DNA of 64,000 nt from Poseidonibacter antarcticus (lineage in GTDB: Bacteria > Campylobacterota > Campylobacteria > Campylobacterales > Arcobacteraceae). The position numbers and the translations under genes are program-made. Position 1 is the stretch's first letter. Every line of letters starts with the position of its first letter. The notes beneath the pieces are model-generated. The model was not told the DNA's origin. It saw only the letters and a list, made by a program, of their open reading frames with translations, and did not search any database. Where the stretch lies: positions 372,001 through 436,000 of the forward strand of contig NZ_RCWF01000001.1 in NCBI RefSeq assembly GCF_003667345.1, given 5' to 3'. Of this stretch, positions 46,267 to 55,432 are shown in pieces.

Positions 46267-46413
46267 TTATTCAGCTTCTTTTTCACTTGGTGTTTCTTCT
46301 TCTACATTTCCAGCATTTTTTAAAGCCTCTTTCTTCTTACGTTTTTCTTCTTTTTTCTTTTGTTTTTCTAATTCACGTGCCCGTTTTTCATAATTATAAT
46401 TTACTTTAGCCAT
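46267..46413 (-). CDS. 48-residue highly charged protein
   Basis: The start is ATG 46413 (MAKVNYNYEKRAREL), chosen over an upstream ATG at 46452 because AGGAG lies at the right distance. The first 30 residues are basic and helical; the end is acidic (EEETPSEKEAE). No family function known. Confidence 0.65.
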   Translation of the reverse strand: MAKVNYNYEKRARELEKQKKKEEKRKKKEALKNAGNVEEETPSEKEAE

Positions 46414-46500
46414 TATTACTCCTATTGTTTTATATTTAGTATAACGAAGCATTAATACATTTATTCTTAATTATACGATTTTAAAATCTATCTTATATTT

Positions 46501-47067
46501 TTATTTTAATTTAATAGGAAGTAAGCTCAAAAAACTCAAGGCTTCAGGAAGTGAAAACTGTGCTTTTGATATATCATTGTATTTAGGGTCTATTAAATAG
46601 TTCTTTGCTGTTTCAAAATTCGCTTTTTTCATATTGTTACTTACAAAAACTGTTTGCTCCAAATTACAGTTATCAAAAAGTGCATTTTCTAGATTACACT
46701 CTTCAAATCCTGTATCACTTATTAAAGAGTTAATAAATTTCATTCTTCGTAAATCTAAAAGATGAAAAGAGTTTTGAGAGATATTACAAGAATCAAACTT
46801 TACATCAAAAGGTTCAACACAATTACTCCATGAAATACCCAAAAGTTTTGAATCTTCAAAAATAACATCATTAAAAGTACAACTCTTTAATATACTTAAA
46901 GATAAATCACAATTTATAAATATACATTCTGTAAATTTACAATTATCAAAAGTTGTTTTTTTAAAATCACATTTAATAAACGTACAGTTATCAAAATATA
47001 TAGAATCCAAGTATTTATCACTATAAGCTGTAAACTCTTCTTCCCAATAATCATTTGTTTTAAACAT
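46501..47067 (-). CDS. Pentapeptide-repeat protein
   Basis: 188 aa made of A(D/N)LXX-like repeats (for example SIYFDNCTFIKCDFKKTTF and CNLENALFDNCNLEQTVF), forming a right-handed quadrilateral helix. The resemblance to Qnr proteins is only in fold, so no quinolone resistance is claimed. Confidence 0.82.
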   Translation of the reverse strand: MFKTNDYWEEEFTAYSDKYLDSIYFDNCTFIKCDFKKTTFDNCKFTECIFINCDLSLSILKSCTFNDVIFEDSKLLGISWSNCVEPFDVKFDSCNISQNSFHLLDLRRMKFINSLISDTGFEECNLENALFDNCNLEQTVFVSNNMKKANFETAKNYLIDPKYNDISKAQFSLPEALSFLSLLPIKLK

Positions 47068-47188
47068 AAGGCTCTTTTTAATCTAATTTTATCATATTAA
47101 AATAAAGAAAAATTTTACAAATATAAAAGAATTTGTAAAAAAACAAGAAAATATACCCTTAGCCCTTGCTAATTAATTTTATTTGTGT

Positions 47189-47324
47189 TAAAATACTTCA
47201 ATTGAAAGATGATTTAGAACTTCATTTATGGCATGCTTTATATTGATAACCTCTCGTTGCAGTAAAATCACACCACAAGATAGATTCATAAGTTAGATTT
47301 TATACAACAAATTAAGGAAATAAT
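47189..47324 (+). promoter_or_regulatory. Promoter and long 5' leader of cspA
   Basis: A -10-like TAAAAT (47189-47194) implies a transcript start near 47201 and an untranslated leader of about 120 bases before ATG 47325. Long leaders of this kind act as RNA thermosensors in cold-shock genes. AAGGAAA is the ribosome site. The 257-base gap 47068-47324 holds no ORF. Confidence 0.5.
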
Positions 47325-47540
47325 ATGGCATTAGTAAACGGAACAGTAAAATGGTTCAACAGTGAAAAAGGTTTTGGATTTATAGAACAAGAAGATGGTG
47401 GAAAAGATGTATTCGTACACTTCAGAAACATTAACAGTTCAGGATATGGAAGAGTATCTTTAGAAGACGGTCAAAAAGTTACTTTCGAAGTAACAGAAGG
47501 TGAAAAAGGTCTTCAAGCAGAAAACGTTACTCCTCAATAG
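47325..47540 (+). CDS. CspA-family cold-shock protein
   Basis: 71 aa, an OB fold with RNP1 KGFGFIEQ and RNP2 DVFVHF. It binds single-stranded nucleic acid and acts as an RNA chaperone. Single gene with its own promoter and terminator. Confidence 0.95.
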   Translation: MALVNGTVKWFNSEKGFGFIEQEDGGKDVFVHFRNINSSGYGRVSLEDGQKVTFEVTEGEKGLQAENVTPQ

Positions 47541-47553
47541 TAACTTCTCTAAA

Positions 47554-47578
47554 TTATAAGCGGTTTATCCGCTTATAA
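47554..47578 (+). terminator. Terminator of the cold-shock gene
   Basis: A 10-bp perfect stem TTATAAGCGG (47554-47563 with 47569-47578), 5-base loop, followed by CTTTT. Confidence 0.85.
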
Positions 47579-47708
47579 CTTTTCAAATACACTTTTAACA
47601 ATTTCTCCCCTCTTTATTCTCAATATTTTTATTATTTACACATAACAACATATACTCTATACTTTAACATAATTTTTAGATAAACTGCAATATATAACAG
47701 GAGTCTAA

Positions 47709-48347
47709 ATGAAACCATACCACTTTGAAAACCAATTTTCTTCACAATTATTAGATGCAACAGTTAATCATCCCAATATACAAATAGGAAAATTCTCTTA
47801 TTATTCAGGTTATCACCATAAACATGATTTTGTAGAGTGTGCTAGATACTTACACAATAAAAGAAAAGATGTGGATAAACTTATTATTGGTTCATATTGC
47901 TCAATTGGTTCAGGTGCTATTTTTATGATGGCAGGGAATCAAGGTCATAATACACAATGGCTTAGTACTTTTCCTTTTTATTTTCAAGCAAATATTTTTA
48001 AAGATTCAAAAAATGGCTTTGAAAAAGCAGGAAATACAATAATAGGAAATGACGTTTGGATAGGTTCTGAAGCTATGATAAATTCAGGTATTACCATAGG
48101 CGATGGTGCAATAATTGCTGCACGTGCAGTTGTTGTAAAAGATGTAGGTGCATATGAAGTTGTAGGTGGGAATCCTGCTGTATTTATAAAATCACGTTTT
48201 GAGAATAAAGAAGTAGAACAATTACTCACTATGAAATGGTGGAATTGGAAAGAAGAGAAAATAAAAAAATGTATGCCTCTTATTTGTAGTACATCTATTG
48301 ATAAACTATTCAAATATTGGAATGAAAACAAGAAAGATTTATTTTAA
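47709..48347 (+). CDS. CatB-type xenobiotic O-acetyltransferase
   Basis: 212 aa, a left-handed beta-helix hexapeptide enzyme of the type B chloramphenicol acetyltransferase family. Diagnostic segments: KFSYYSGYHHKHDFVECARY, IIGSYCSIGSG, MAGNQGH with the catalytic H80, and IGNDVWIGSEAM. Close to CatB over its whole length; real substrate and any resistance phenotype are unproven. CAGGAG lies just before the ATG. Confidence 0.9.
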   Translation: MKPYHFENQFSSQLLDATVNHPNIQIGKFSYYSGYHHKHDFVECARYLHNKRKDVDKLIIGSYCSIGSGAIFMMAGNQGHNTQWLSTFPFYFQANIFKDSKNGFEKAGNTIIGNDVWIGSEAMINSGITIGDGAIIAARAVVVKDVGAYEVVGGNPAVFIKSRFENKEVEQLLTMKWWNWKEEKIKKCMPLICSTSIDKLFKYWNENKKDLF

Positions 48348-48368
48348 ATAAACCTTTTTTATTTTTTA

Positions 48369-49247
48369 TTACTTTTTACTTACTATTATTCCACCTAATA
48401 TAATAAGTGCAATACCAGCAAATGTTAACATATCAGGTAAAGAATCCCCTAACATTACTCCAAAACCAACAGCAAATGGAATACTTGAATATCCTACAAC
48501 TCCAATAATACTAGCAGGACTTAAACTGTATGCTCTAGTTAAAAGCCATTGCGAAACAGTTGAAAGAATAGCCATAAATGCTATAAGTGACCAAAGAAAA
48601 GGGTCTGTATGTATTTTGAACTCAGCGTAAGGTGTAAATAGAAAAATTAATAATGGAAGAATAGTTCCAATTCCCATAAATGAAAGCATAATAACTCTTG
48701 CATCATAAATATCTTTTATCTTCTTTATTGTTGCATAAGCAGCAGCTGCAAAGAAACCACCTAAAACTCCAAAAATATGATCAATTGATATTTCAATACC
48801 AAATGGTTTTATAATTAATATAACTCCCATAAATCCAATAATTAAGGCAAAAATAGTATTTTTACTAATAGATTCCTTCATCAAGTAAAAAGCAAGAATT
48901 GTCACAAAAAATGGCGATGTCTTATTTAATATAATAGCCTCACCTAATGGAATAGTTGCAATTGTATAAAAAAAGAATAACATTGCAAGTGTTCCAAAGA
49001 AACCTCTTAAAAAGAGTAAATGTAATTTTGAAGTATTTATATTTACTGGAATTTTTTTCAAAGTATATAATATGATAAGAACGCCTAAAAAGTTTCTATA
49101 AAAAACTATTTCAATAGGATCCATACTTTGTGATAATACTTTAGCTACTGCTCCACTTAGTGCCGCTATTAAAGCACTCAAAAGCATAAATAGAATACCT
49201 TTGTCCATTAGTTTTAATTTTGATAATGTTTTGTCTTTATTTGACAT
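48369..49247 (-). CDS. DMT-superfamily (EamA) transporter
   Basis: 292 aa with ten predicted membrane helices in two EamA repeats, including SGAVAKVLSQSMDPIEIVFY in the first. Probable exporter of a small metabolite; substrate unknown. Confidence 0.88.
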   Translation of the reverse strand: MSNKDKTLSKLKLMDKGILFMLLSALIAALSGAVAKVLSQSMDPIEIVFYRNFLGVLIILYTLKKIPVNINTSKLHLLFLRGFFGTLAMLFFFYTIATIPLGEAIILNKTSPFFVTILAFYLMKESISKNTIFALIIGFMGVILIIKPFGIEISIDHIFGVLGGFFAAAAYATIKKIKDIYDARVIMLSFMGIGTILPLLIFLFTPYAEFKIHTDPFLWSLIAFMAILSTVSQWLLTRAYSLSPASIIGVVGYSSIPFAVGFGVMLGDSLPDMLTFAGIALIILGGIIVSKK

Positions 49248-49304
49248 TTAAATCCTTTGCCCGCATTGTAGTTAAAACTTATGAAAAAAGGATTTAAAAT
49301 ATCA

Positions 49305-49469
49305 TTATTCTAGTAATTCTTCAAAATCTTCTTTTTGTGAACCACAATCAGGGCATTCCCAATCATCTGGTATATCTTCAAATGCTGTTCCTGCTTTGAT
49401 ACCAGCATCAGGATCTCCTAATTTTACTTGATATATATAACCTCTTACTGTACAAACATAATCATTCAT
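49305..49469 (-). CDS. Rubredoxin variant lacking one of four metal-binding cysteines
   Basis: 54 aa, [14 protein letters not shown]...[18 protein letters not shown], with TAAAGGAAATT before the ATG. The rubredoxin fold signatures DPDAGI, GTAF and IPDDW are intact, as are C6, C39 and C42, but the position of the second cysteine is R9 (codon AGA). A change from TGT or TGC needs at least two substitutions, so a single read error is unlikely. Iron binding would need a different ligand. Between the EamA gene and the pseudouridine synthase gene, same strand as both. Confidence 0.88.
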   Translation of the reverse strand: MNDYVCTVRGYIYQVKLGDPDAGIKAGTAFEDIPDDWECPDCGSQKEDFEELLE

Positions 49470-49480
49470 CATAATTTCCT

Positions 49481-50059
49481 TTATTTAAGATTTTTAAGTA
49501 ATCTTTTTTCTTCTTCAATTGTAAGATAACGCCATTGTCCACTTTTTATATCAAGATTTAAAGTACCTATACTTACTCTTGTTAAATTAACAACTTTTAG
49601 GGGTGTTCCAAATTTTGGGTCTTTCATTGCTCCAAAAAGACGACGTATATGTCTATTTTTACCCTCATTTATTTGTATTCTTAATTTTGTTTTTGCTCCG
49701 CCCATTCCTATTTTTTCAACCATCAAAGCTTTTAGTAAACCATATTTACTATCCACTCCTTTTAAAGCTTGTGCAATATGTTCTTGCGTTACATACCCTC
49801 TTACCCAAATTTCATATATTTTATTACAATTCCCTGGTTTAGTTAAGACATTATTTATTTCACCTTTTTGTGTGAATAATAAAAGTCCCTTCGATTCTAA
49901 ATCAAGACGACCTATTGGCATCCATTGTTCATCAAAAACCCACTGTGGTAAAATATCATAAACCGTTTTTCGTCCAAGATCATCTGATCTTGTAACCAAA
50001 TAACCCTTTGGTTTATTTAGTGCAAACAATTTTTTTGAATCATTTAATTTACTATTCAT
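49481..50059 (-). CDS. RluE/RsuA-family pseudouridine synthase
   Basis: 192 aa without an S4 domain, as in RluE. The catalytic Asp lies in [15 protein letters not shown] (about 48-62), and [12 protein letters not shown] follows near residue 140. Target probably a 23S rRNA uridine. It lies 11 bases upstream of the rubredoxin gene. Confidence 0.87.
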   Translation of the reverse strand: MNSKLNDSKKLFALNKPKGYLVTRSDDLGRKTVYDILPQWVFDEQWMPIGRLDLESKGLLLFTQKGEINNVLTKPGNCNKIYEIWVRGYVTQEHIAQALKGVDSKYGLLKALMVEKIGMGGAKTKLRIQINEGKNRHIRRLFGAMKDPKFGTPLKVVNLTRVSIGTLNLDIKSGQWRYLTIEEEKRLLKNLK

Positions 50060-50141
50060 CTAATATTTTCCTTGGATATCTTTAATCTATTTTAAAATGT
50101 TACCAAATTTAACTTAATAAGAATGTAGATATACCATAATA

Positions 50142-50741
50142 TTATATTTTTCTTGACATCCATAGATATTTATAACTTTTATAAAAAATTAGATTAGCTA
50201 AAGCTCCTATTGTTGCAGCAATTATATCTTTATGTGCATCCCATATATCTCCTTGTATTCCCAAAAAAGCAACCCCTAGTTGTGGATATAATACAACTAC
50301 TACCAACCACTCAAATAATTCATAAACTGTAGATATTGAAATAATTATTGTTAAAGTAAAAAATAAAGCATTTTTTGTACTTGTTACGGCTGACATAATC
50401 ATCTCAAATAATATTCTAAAAACAAGTAGTCCAAAAAGAAAATGTACCAATCTATCAAAATTATTTCTTTCAAAACCAAAGAATTGCGTAATCATATTAA
50501 AATATTCCATCTTTGAATAGGTATAATGAGCACCTAATGAATGTAAACTTGTAAATATAAGTAAAAAGATAATACTTAAAAGAGTGTAATTATGCTTTCT
50601 ATCCATAAGAAAGACAAAAGGGAAAAAAATAAATACCAATATATTTTCAAGCAACCAATCTTCTGGATATTTTGGATTAATAGCTAGTATAATCCAAATT
50701 AATATATAAATACCATAAACAATTTTATGTGACTTTTCCAT
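50142..50741 (-). CDS. DUF2238 (YjdF-like) inner membrane protein
   Basis: 199 aa, about six membrane helices, with the family segments HSLGAHYTYSKMEYFN, RNNFDRLVHFLFGLL and YELFEW. Function unknown. The 210 bases upstream (50742-50951) hold no convincing gene. Confidence 0.85.
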   Translation of the reverse strand: MEKSHKIVYGIYILIWIILAINPKYPEDWLLENILVFIFFPFVFLMDRKHNYTLLSIIFLLIFTSLHSLGAHYTYSKMEYFNMITQFFGFERNNFDRLVHFLFGLLVFRILFEMIMSAVTSTKNALFFTLTIIISISTVYELFEWLVVVVLYPQLGVAFLGIQGDIWDAHKDIIAATIGALANLIFYKSYKYLWMSRKI

Positions 50742-50951
50742 TTATATTTCCTATTATTACTTTTAATGTCAAAGTATAGTATTTTGGTACTTTAGGAGGA
50801 ATAAACTAAAAATAATAAATTATTAAATGCTACAAGAAGATACTTTAGATACAAAAAATATAATATATATGCAAAGAAATAACTTATTTTAAAGTTTAAT
50901 TAAATATAATATTTTCTAATATAAAACAATTTTACATATGAGGGAATTATC

Positions 50952-51833
50952 TTGAAAAAAGTCTATTTATTAGTTTTTGTAGGAGCATTACTTTTAGCAA
51001 ATAGTTCAGAAGAGACATTATCTGAAACTCTTACTTCAAATAAGTATCTACAAAATATTAGACTTTATGGTGCAGGCGAAAAAGTAAGTGATATAAGCTA
51101 TTCAGGTATTGGAATTAAGTATGATTCTGATTATTCAGAATTTGCTGTAGAAAAAAGTGATGATTATAAAAGAGCTTCAATTATACAAAGAATTGATATA
51201 AATAAAAAATATTATACAAAACTTGGTTTTGCTTGTTTAGAAAAAGATGAAGTAATAAGTACTGTAATAAAAGGCATAACTCAAACTACTATAGGTGGAG
51301 CTTTAGGTTATGGTGATGATAGAAATTATAATCTTGAATTTGGATATATCACAAATAAATTAACACATAGAGATTTAGAAGACACGACAACAAAAGTTTT
51401 ATATACAGAAGGTGTATTAAAATATGATATAGGTAATTATGGTTCAATTGATGGAACCCTATCTTATCAAAATGCAAATGCTTATGATAAAACAATTTCT
51501 GATTATACTGCTTCTTTAGGTTATTACCCACTTGAGAACAATAAACTCTGGGCTAAATATAATAGCATAGAACATGATGAAGATGATTATAAAATCATGT
51601 CTGGGTTAAATTATAAATTTGATGGATTTACTAATCTGATTGCTGGTACTTTTTCTCCTTATTTGTCTTTTAGTTCTAATATCTCTAAAAATACGGAAGT
51701 ATCATTTGATTATAAAAAAGGAATTTCTAATAGAAGTTTAAAAATTAGAGACACTTTTGAAAAACAAATTAATACATCAAGTATCCTTGCTAAAAATATT
51801 AATTCAGAAGAGTTTGAAAAAATAAACCATTAA
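50952..51833 (+). CDS. Secreted protein, possible outer-membrane beta-barrel
   Basis: 293 aa, TTG start at 50952 after GAGGGAA. Signal peptide about 1-17. The mature part alternates short amphipathic strands (about 35-260), often with Tyr or Gly (YSGIGIKYDS, LGFACLEKDE, IGGALGYGDDRNYNLEFGYI), as in autotransporter- or porin-like barrels. It does not end in an aromatic residue, so insertion by BAM is uncertain. No family recognised. 33 bases upstream of the Crp/Fnr-type gene. Confidence 0.65.
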   Translation: MKKVYLLVFVGALLLANSSEETLSETLTSNKYLQNIRLYGAGEKVSDISYSGIGIKYDSDYSEFAVEKSDDYKRASIIQRIDINKKYYTKLGFACLEKDEVISTVIKGITQTTIGGALGYGDDRNYNLEFGYITNKLTHRDLEDTTTKVLYTEGVLKYDIGNYGSIDGTLSYQNANAYDKTISDYTASLGYYPLENNKLWAKYNSIEHDEDDYKIMSGLNYKFDGFTNLIAGTFSPYLSFSSNISKNTEVSFDYKKGISNRSLKIRDTFEKQINTSSILAKNINSEEFEKINH

Positions 51834-51866
51834 CTTTTTTTTAATATACTAAAAAAAAGGATAACA

Positions 51867-52472
51867 ATGAAATCTTTCAATTTTTTTGACACATTACTGC
51901 CTTCAAGTAAAAAACAACTTCTTGATGCATCTACTTTTATTAATGTTCCAGTAGGAACCAAACTTTATGCTCAAGGAGATCTTTGTACAAATATTATTTT
52001 TCTGACAAAAGGAAGAGTAAGAGTAGTTCGACAAAATGAAAATGGTCAAAGTGTATTATTGTATTATTTCTCAAAAGGTGAACAGTGCAATGTAAACTTC
52101 ACTAGTTCATACAACTCAGCACCAGCTGTTGGAACAGCAATAGCAGAAACTGATTTAGAAGGGTATGATGTTCCTGCTAAATTAGTTGCAAAACTTTTTA
52201 TTGAAGATAAACAGTTCCAAGGATATGTTTTTGATCAATATGTCAAGCGTTTAGAATCTATGGCATCATTAGTTGAAGAGATACGATTTTTAAGTTTAGA
52301 TACTAGGTTACTTCATTGGTTGCAATCTCAAAATCAAAGAGAAATACATATTTCACATGAACAACTAGGTGAAATAGTTGGAACATCAAGAGAAGTAATT
52401 AGCCGAATTTTAAAAAGTTTTGAAAAAAATAATATAGTAAAACTCTCACGAAAAAAAATAGAACTTTTATAA
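51867..52472 (+). CDS. Crp/Fnr-family transcription regulator
   Basis: 201 aa. N-terminal cyclic-nucleotide-type beta-roll (about 15-120), dimer helix, and C-terminal winged helix with LGEIVGTSREVISRILK. It lacks the N-terminal cysteine cluster of FNR; C32 and C69 are the only cysteines noted in the sensor part. It probably controls the convergent thiol-redox genes, which is inference from position. Confidence 0.88.
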   Translation: MKSFNFFDTLLPSSKKQLLDASTFINVPVGTKLYAQGDLCTNIIFLTKGRVRVVRQNENGQSVLLYYFSKGEQCNVNFTSSYNSAPAVGTAIAETDLEGYDVPAKLVAKLFIEDKQFQGYVFDQYVKRLESMASLVEEIRFLSLDTRLLHWLQSQNQREIHISHEQLGEIVGTSREVISRILKSFEKNNIVKLSRKKIELL

Positions 52473-52487
52473 ATAAAAGTTCTATTT
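52456..52487. terminator. Bidirectional terminator hairpin
   Basis: A 14-bp perfect stem (52456-52469 with 52474-52487), 4-base loop, ending one base before the DoxX stop. The A and T tracts serve both directions. Confidence 0.85.
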
Positions 52488-52895
52488 CTATCTTAGTTTA
52501 TCTACTGAAAACCTATTTAATTCAAGAAAATATGAAAGAACAAAAAAGAATATCGCATATATCATTTGAGAAGACATAACATTCCAATTTTCTTGTAAAC
52601 CTGAACCAAATACTAAAAGTACTATTAATAATGCACCTAATAATAAAGCCCTACTCGTAAACAATCCTACAATTAATAAAGTACCAATAATTAATTCAGC
52701 AAAAGGAATCATATAAGATGAAATACTCACCATAAATTCAGGTAAAATAGTATTACTAAATTGTCCTATCATCCAAGAATTAAATCCTTCAATATTTAAA
52801 AGTCTTGCAACTCCATGAGTAAACATATTTACACCCATTGTAAGTCTTAATATCAAATAAGCTAATTCTATGGTCTTTTGTTTTGATTCATTCAT
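52488..52895 (-). CDS. DoxX-family membrane protein
   Basis: 135 aa with four helices and the family segment LTMGVNMFTHGVARL. DoxX proteins include thiosulfate:quinone oxidoreductase subunits and quinone- or thiol-redox membrane components. Last gene of a probable three-gene operon with the CcdA- and TlpA-like genes. Confidence 0.85.
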   Translation of the reverse strand: MNESKQKTIELAYLILRLTMGVNMFTHGVARLLNIEGFNSWMIGQFSNTILPEFMVSISSYMIPFAELIIGTLLIVGLFTSRALLLGALLIVLLVFGSGLQENWNVMSSQMIYAIFFFVLSYFLELNRFSVDKLR

Positions 52896-52910
52896 TAGTT
52901 TTTCCTTTTC

Positions 52911-53582
52911 TTAAAATAATGATGACTGATAATAAATAACATAAACTCCAGCAATAATAAGAAAAATAGCACTTATTCTTTGCATATAAGGTAAAATTGC
53001 TCTAATCTTTTTATTTATAAAATCTTGTGCAAAAATTGAAGTCATAATAGTAATTATCATTAATAAACTTATTCCTATAAAGTAAGCTACAATATAACTT
53101 AAACCTAAAACTGTATCAGGTTCGCTTAATGCTTGAGTAGCAACTACTAAGAAAAGTGGAAATAAGCAACCTAAAGCACCAATTGCATAAGCAATTCCAA
53201 AGAAAAATGCTTCTTTTATTTCATTTGTATACTCTTTTTGTTTCATATGAATATTAATACTAAACTCTTTTCCAAAAAGCATTAATAGTGCAATAATAAT
53301 AAGTACAACTCCTAAAGTAATAGCTACATACTTCATATAACTTTTTATTAATTCAGCTGCTATTACGATAAAACCACTTGCAATTGCATATATAAGTAAA
53401 ATACCTAAAATAGAAAAAAATGCTAATTTTAATCCTCTAATTAAAAGATGTATCTTACTTTGTTCTGGTATATTATCTCTAGAAATAAAAGAGATAATAT
53501 ACGCAGGAAGAAGTGCCACTGCACAAGGGGCAAAGAATGCAAATACCCCTTGAAGAAATGAAAAATATATAAAACTATTCAT
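52911..53582 (-). CDS. CcdA/DsbD-type transmembrane electron carrier
   Basis: 223 aa with six or seven helices. Two conserved cysteines sit in helices: APCAVALLPAY (about 18-28) and GALGCLFPLF (about 134-143). It passes reducing equivalents from cytoplasmic thioredoxin to the periplasm. The start overlaps the TlpA-like gene by 8 bases, which makes that protein its likely partner. Confidence 0.87.
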   Translation of the reverse strand: MNSFIYFSFLQGVFAFFAPCAVALLPAYIISFISRDNIPEQSKIHLLIRGLKLAFFSILGILLIYAIASGFIVIAAELIKSYMKYVAITLGVVLIIIALLMLFGKEFSINIHMKQKEYTNEIKEAFFFGIAYAIGALGCLFPLFLVVATQALSEPDTVLGLSYIVAYFIGISLLMIITIMTSIFAQDFINKKIRAILPYMQRISAIFLIIAGVYVIYYQSSLF

Positions 53583-54051
53583 TACTTAATGAATCTTCTA
53601 TGATTTTAGTATATTCTTCTAATGTTAAGTGACCTCTATCTTTAAAAGTGATTTCACCTTTTGAGTTAAGCATAATTGTTGTAGCTTGTCCTGTTACACC
53701 AAAATCAACCATAATTTTTGGGTTACCAGCAACTGATGGATAAACTAAATCGTGTGTTTTTGCTAATTTAGTAAGAACTTCATTTGTATCTGTTGGGTCT
53801 ATACTAATTGATACAAAATTTACTCTATCTTTATAAGTTTTATAAACACTGTTAATTGATGGCCAGTTTTTAGCACAAGTTGGACACCATGAAGCTGTAA
53901 AATAAACTAATGTTGGTTTTTTAGTTTCTAGAAAACCATTTAAACTAACTTTTTCACCTGTAATTGTAGTTGCTTCAAATTGTGGAGCCATTGTTGGTGC
54001 TGCAAATAATGTTCCTATAAATACCGCTAAACCTAATATAATTTTTTTCAT
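53575..54051 (-). CDS. TlpA-like periplasmic thioredoxin
   Basis: 158 aa. Signal peptide about 1-17, thioredoxin fold with active site TASWCPTCAKNW (WCxxC) and the cis-proline region GVTGQATTIM. Probably kept reduced by the CcdA-like protein and acts in cytochrome c or other periplasmic thiol chemistry. Confidence 0.9.
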   Translation of the reverse strand: MKKIILGLAVFIGTLFAAPTMAPQFEATTITGEKVSLNGFLETKKPTLVYFTASWCPTCAKNWPSINSVYKTYKDRVNFVSISIDPTDTNEVLTKLAKTHDLVYPSVAGNPKIMVDFGVTGQATTIMLNSKGEITFKDRGHLTLEEYTKIIEDSLSNE

Positions 54052-54157
54052 AATATTCCTTTAAATTTGATAAGATAAAAGAATTATAGGTAATAAAAAT
54101 ATTTTTGTATGTGATAAATGTTACATAAGGCTTATAAATTCTATAATAAAGTATAAT

Positions 54158-55336
54158 TTATTTCTTAATCAATTTTGATTCCAATTTAAAAAATGTAGTT
54201 ATAGTTTTATATTGAATAAATATTAAAAATACTAGAAATATAAAAAATTGTGGTGAAAATATACCAATAATACCATTTTTAACCAATCCTGCCATGATAA
54301 AGAAAAAACCTAATACAAAAAATGCAACACCTGGACAAATAATTGCGAAACTTAAACTACTTTTTTCTTTTCCATTAATATAATCTCTAAAATAGTTTAA
54401 TTTTTTCATTACAAAATATCCAACCAAACCAAATATAATTTCTAATGAGTAAGTTGATGATGTAATTAAAAATAACCATGCTGTTGGAACTTCATCATGA
54501 ATAATATGGTGATAAAAACCAAAAGTCAATCTTATAAAAGCAATACTAAGTAGAGTTAAAATTGGAAGCATAATCCAAATACTAACACTTGTTTCTTTAT
54601 TTATACCATGTTCTAATATCGCTCTCAAGGCAAATATAATTTTTATAAATGTTAAACTTACAGCAATTACAGCAAAAAATAGTGCCATAATAATCCCAAT
54701 ACTTGATACCGCAGAGTTTGAGCTCATAGCTCCAGGAGATGAGAATCCTACAGAAATCATTGCAAAGGCGAAAATTGCAATTAATTGACTAAAGTTATTA
54801 TTTTCATCTAATTTAAAATCTCCACTAATTAGCATATGTGTAAAATATTCTAAATATATTTTAAGTGCATAAAAAGCAATAATAAAAAAACATACTAAGG
54901 CAAAAGGAAAGATATATTCAATAATTCCATAAATACCTGGTATGGTTAATGCAGCAAGTATAAATGATGTATTCATACTCATTCCAAAAGTAAGTGGTAT
55001 GGCCATCAATGATACTTCACTATTTGTCTTTTTTAATCTTTTAAAAGCTTCACTTTTTTTAAATTTTCTATATTCTTTTATATTCCAAATTAAAAGTTCA
55101 AAATGCTTATAAATAAAAAAGAAAGTTGCAAGCATTGCCCCTACAACTAAAACTGATATATAATCTCCTTTTTGTATAAATGGAAGTATATAATCAATAC
55201 TTACCATTTCAACACCTTTATGAGGGATTAAGAAGTTTAAATATAAGAAAAATGATACTGATAAGCCTCCTGCACCCAATGAAGCTAAAAAATACATCGG
55301 TGAATACTTTTCACCCAAATTGTTAACCTTTGCCAT
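54158..55336 (-). CDS. Multi-pass membrane protein, perhaps TsoY-like
   Basis: 392 aa with about ten helices. The N-terminal motif FLASLGAGGLSVSFFLYLNF is glycine-rich. It recalls a family I know from Campylobacterota as TsoY, but this recollection is not certain; TDT/SLAC1-type carriers are an alternative. No cysteine pair or obvious cofactor motif was seen. Divergent from the MarR-like gene, whose operator-like repeat lies in the shared spacer. Confidence 0.6.
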   Translation of the reverse strand: MAKVNNLGEKYSPMYFLASLGAGGLSVSFFLYLNFLIPHKGVEMVSIDYILPFIQKGDYISVLVVGAMLATFFFIYKHFELLIWNIKEYRKFKKSEAFKRLKKTNSEVSLMAIPLTFGMSMNTSFILAALTIPGIYGIIEYIFPFALVCFFIIAFYALKIYLEYFTHMLISGDFKLDENNNFSQLIAIFAFAMISVGFSSPGAMSSNSAVSSIGIIMALFFAVIAVSLTFIKIIFALRAILEHGINKETSVSIWIMLPILTLLSIAFIRLTFGFYHHIIHDEVPTAWLFLITSSTYSLEIIFGLVGYFVMKKLNYFRDYINGKEKSSLSFAIICPGVAFFVLGFFFIMAGLVKNGIIGIFSPQFFIFLVFLIFIQYKTITTFFKLESKLIKK

Positions 55337-55412
55337 ATATAATTATCCTTTTTTTAAGATTTAATAATAGTTATTGTAAACTAAGTTGACATTTTAATCT
55401 AAAAAATATTTT

Positions 55413-55431
55413 TTGTCAAGGAGGTTGACAA
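55413..55431 (+). promoter_or_regulatory. Operator-like inverted repeat enclosing the ribosome site of the MarR-like gene
   Basis: TTGTCAA-GGAGG-TTGACAA is a perfect 7-bp inverted repeat whose spacer is the Shine-Dalgarno sequence, two bases before the ATG. A further half-site, GTTGACA, lies at 55385-55391. A repressor bound here would block transcription or translation start, which fits autoregulation. Confidence 0.6.
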
Positions 55432-55432
55432 T

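Noticed and set aside
46501-47067. Pentapeptide-repeat protein as a Qnr quinolone-resistance gene
   Set aside because: Only the repeat fold is shared; length (188 aa) and sequence do not show the specific Qnr loops.
50789-50902. Small ORF after a strong AGGAGG site upstream of the barrel-like gene
   Set aside because: No start codon lies at proper distance from the site. The 21-codon ATG frame further on has no ribosome site of its own.
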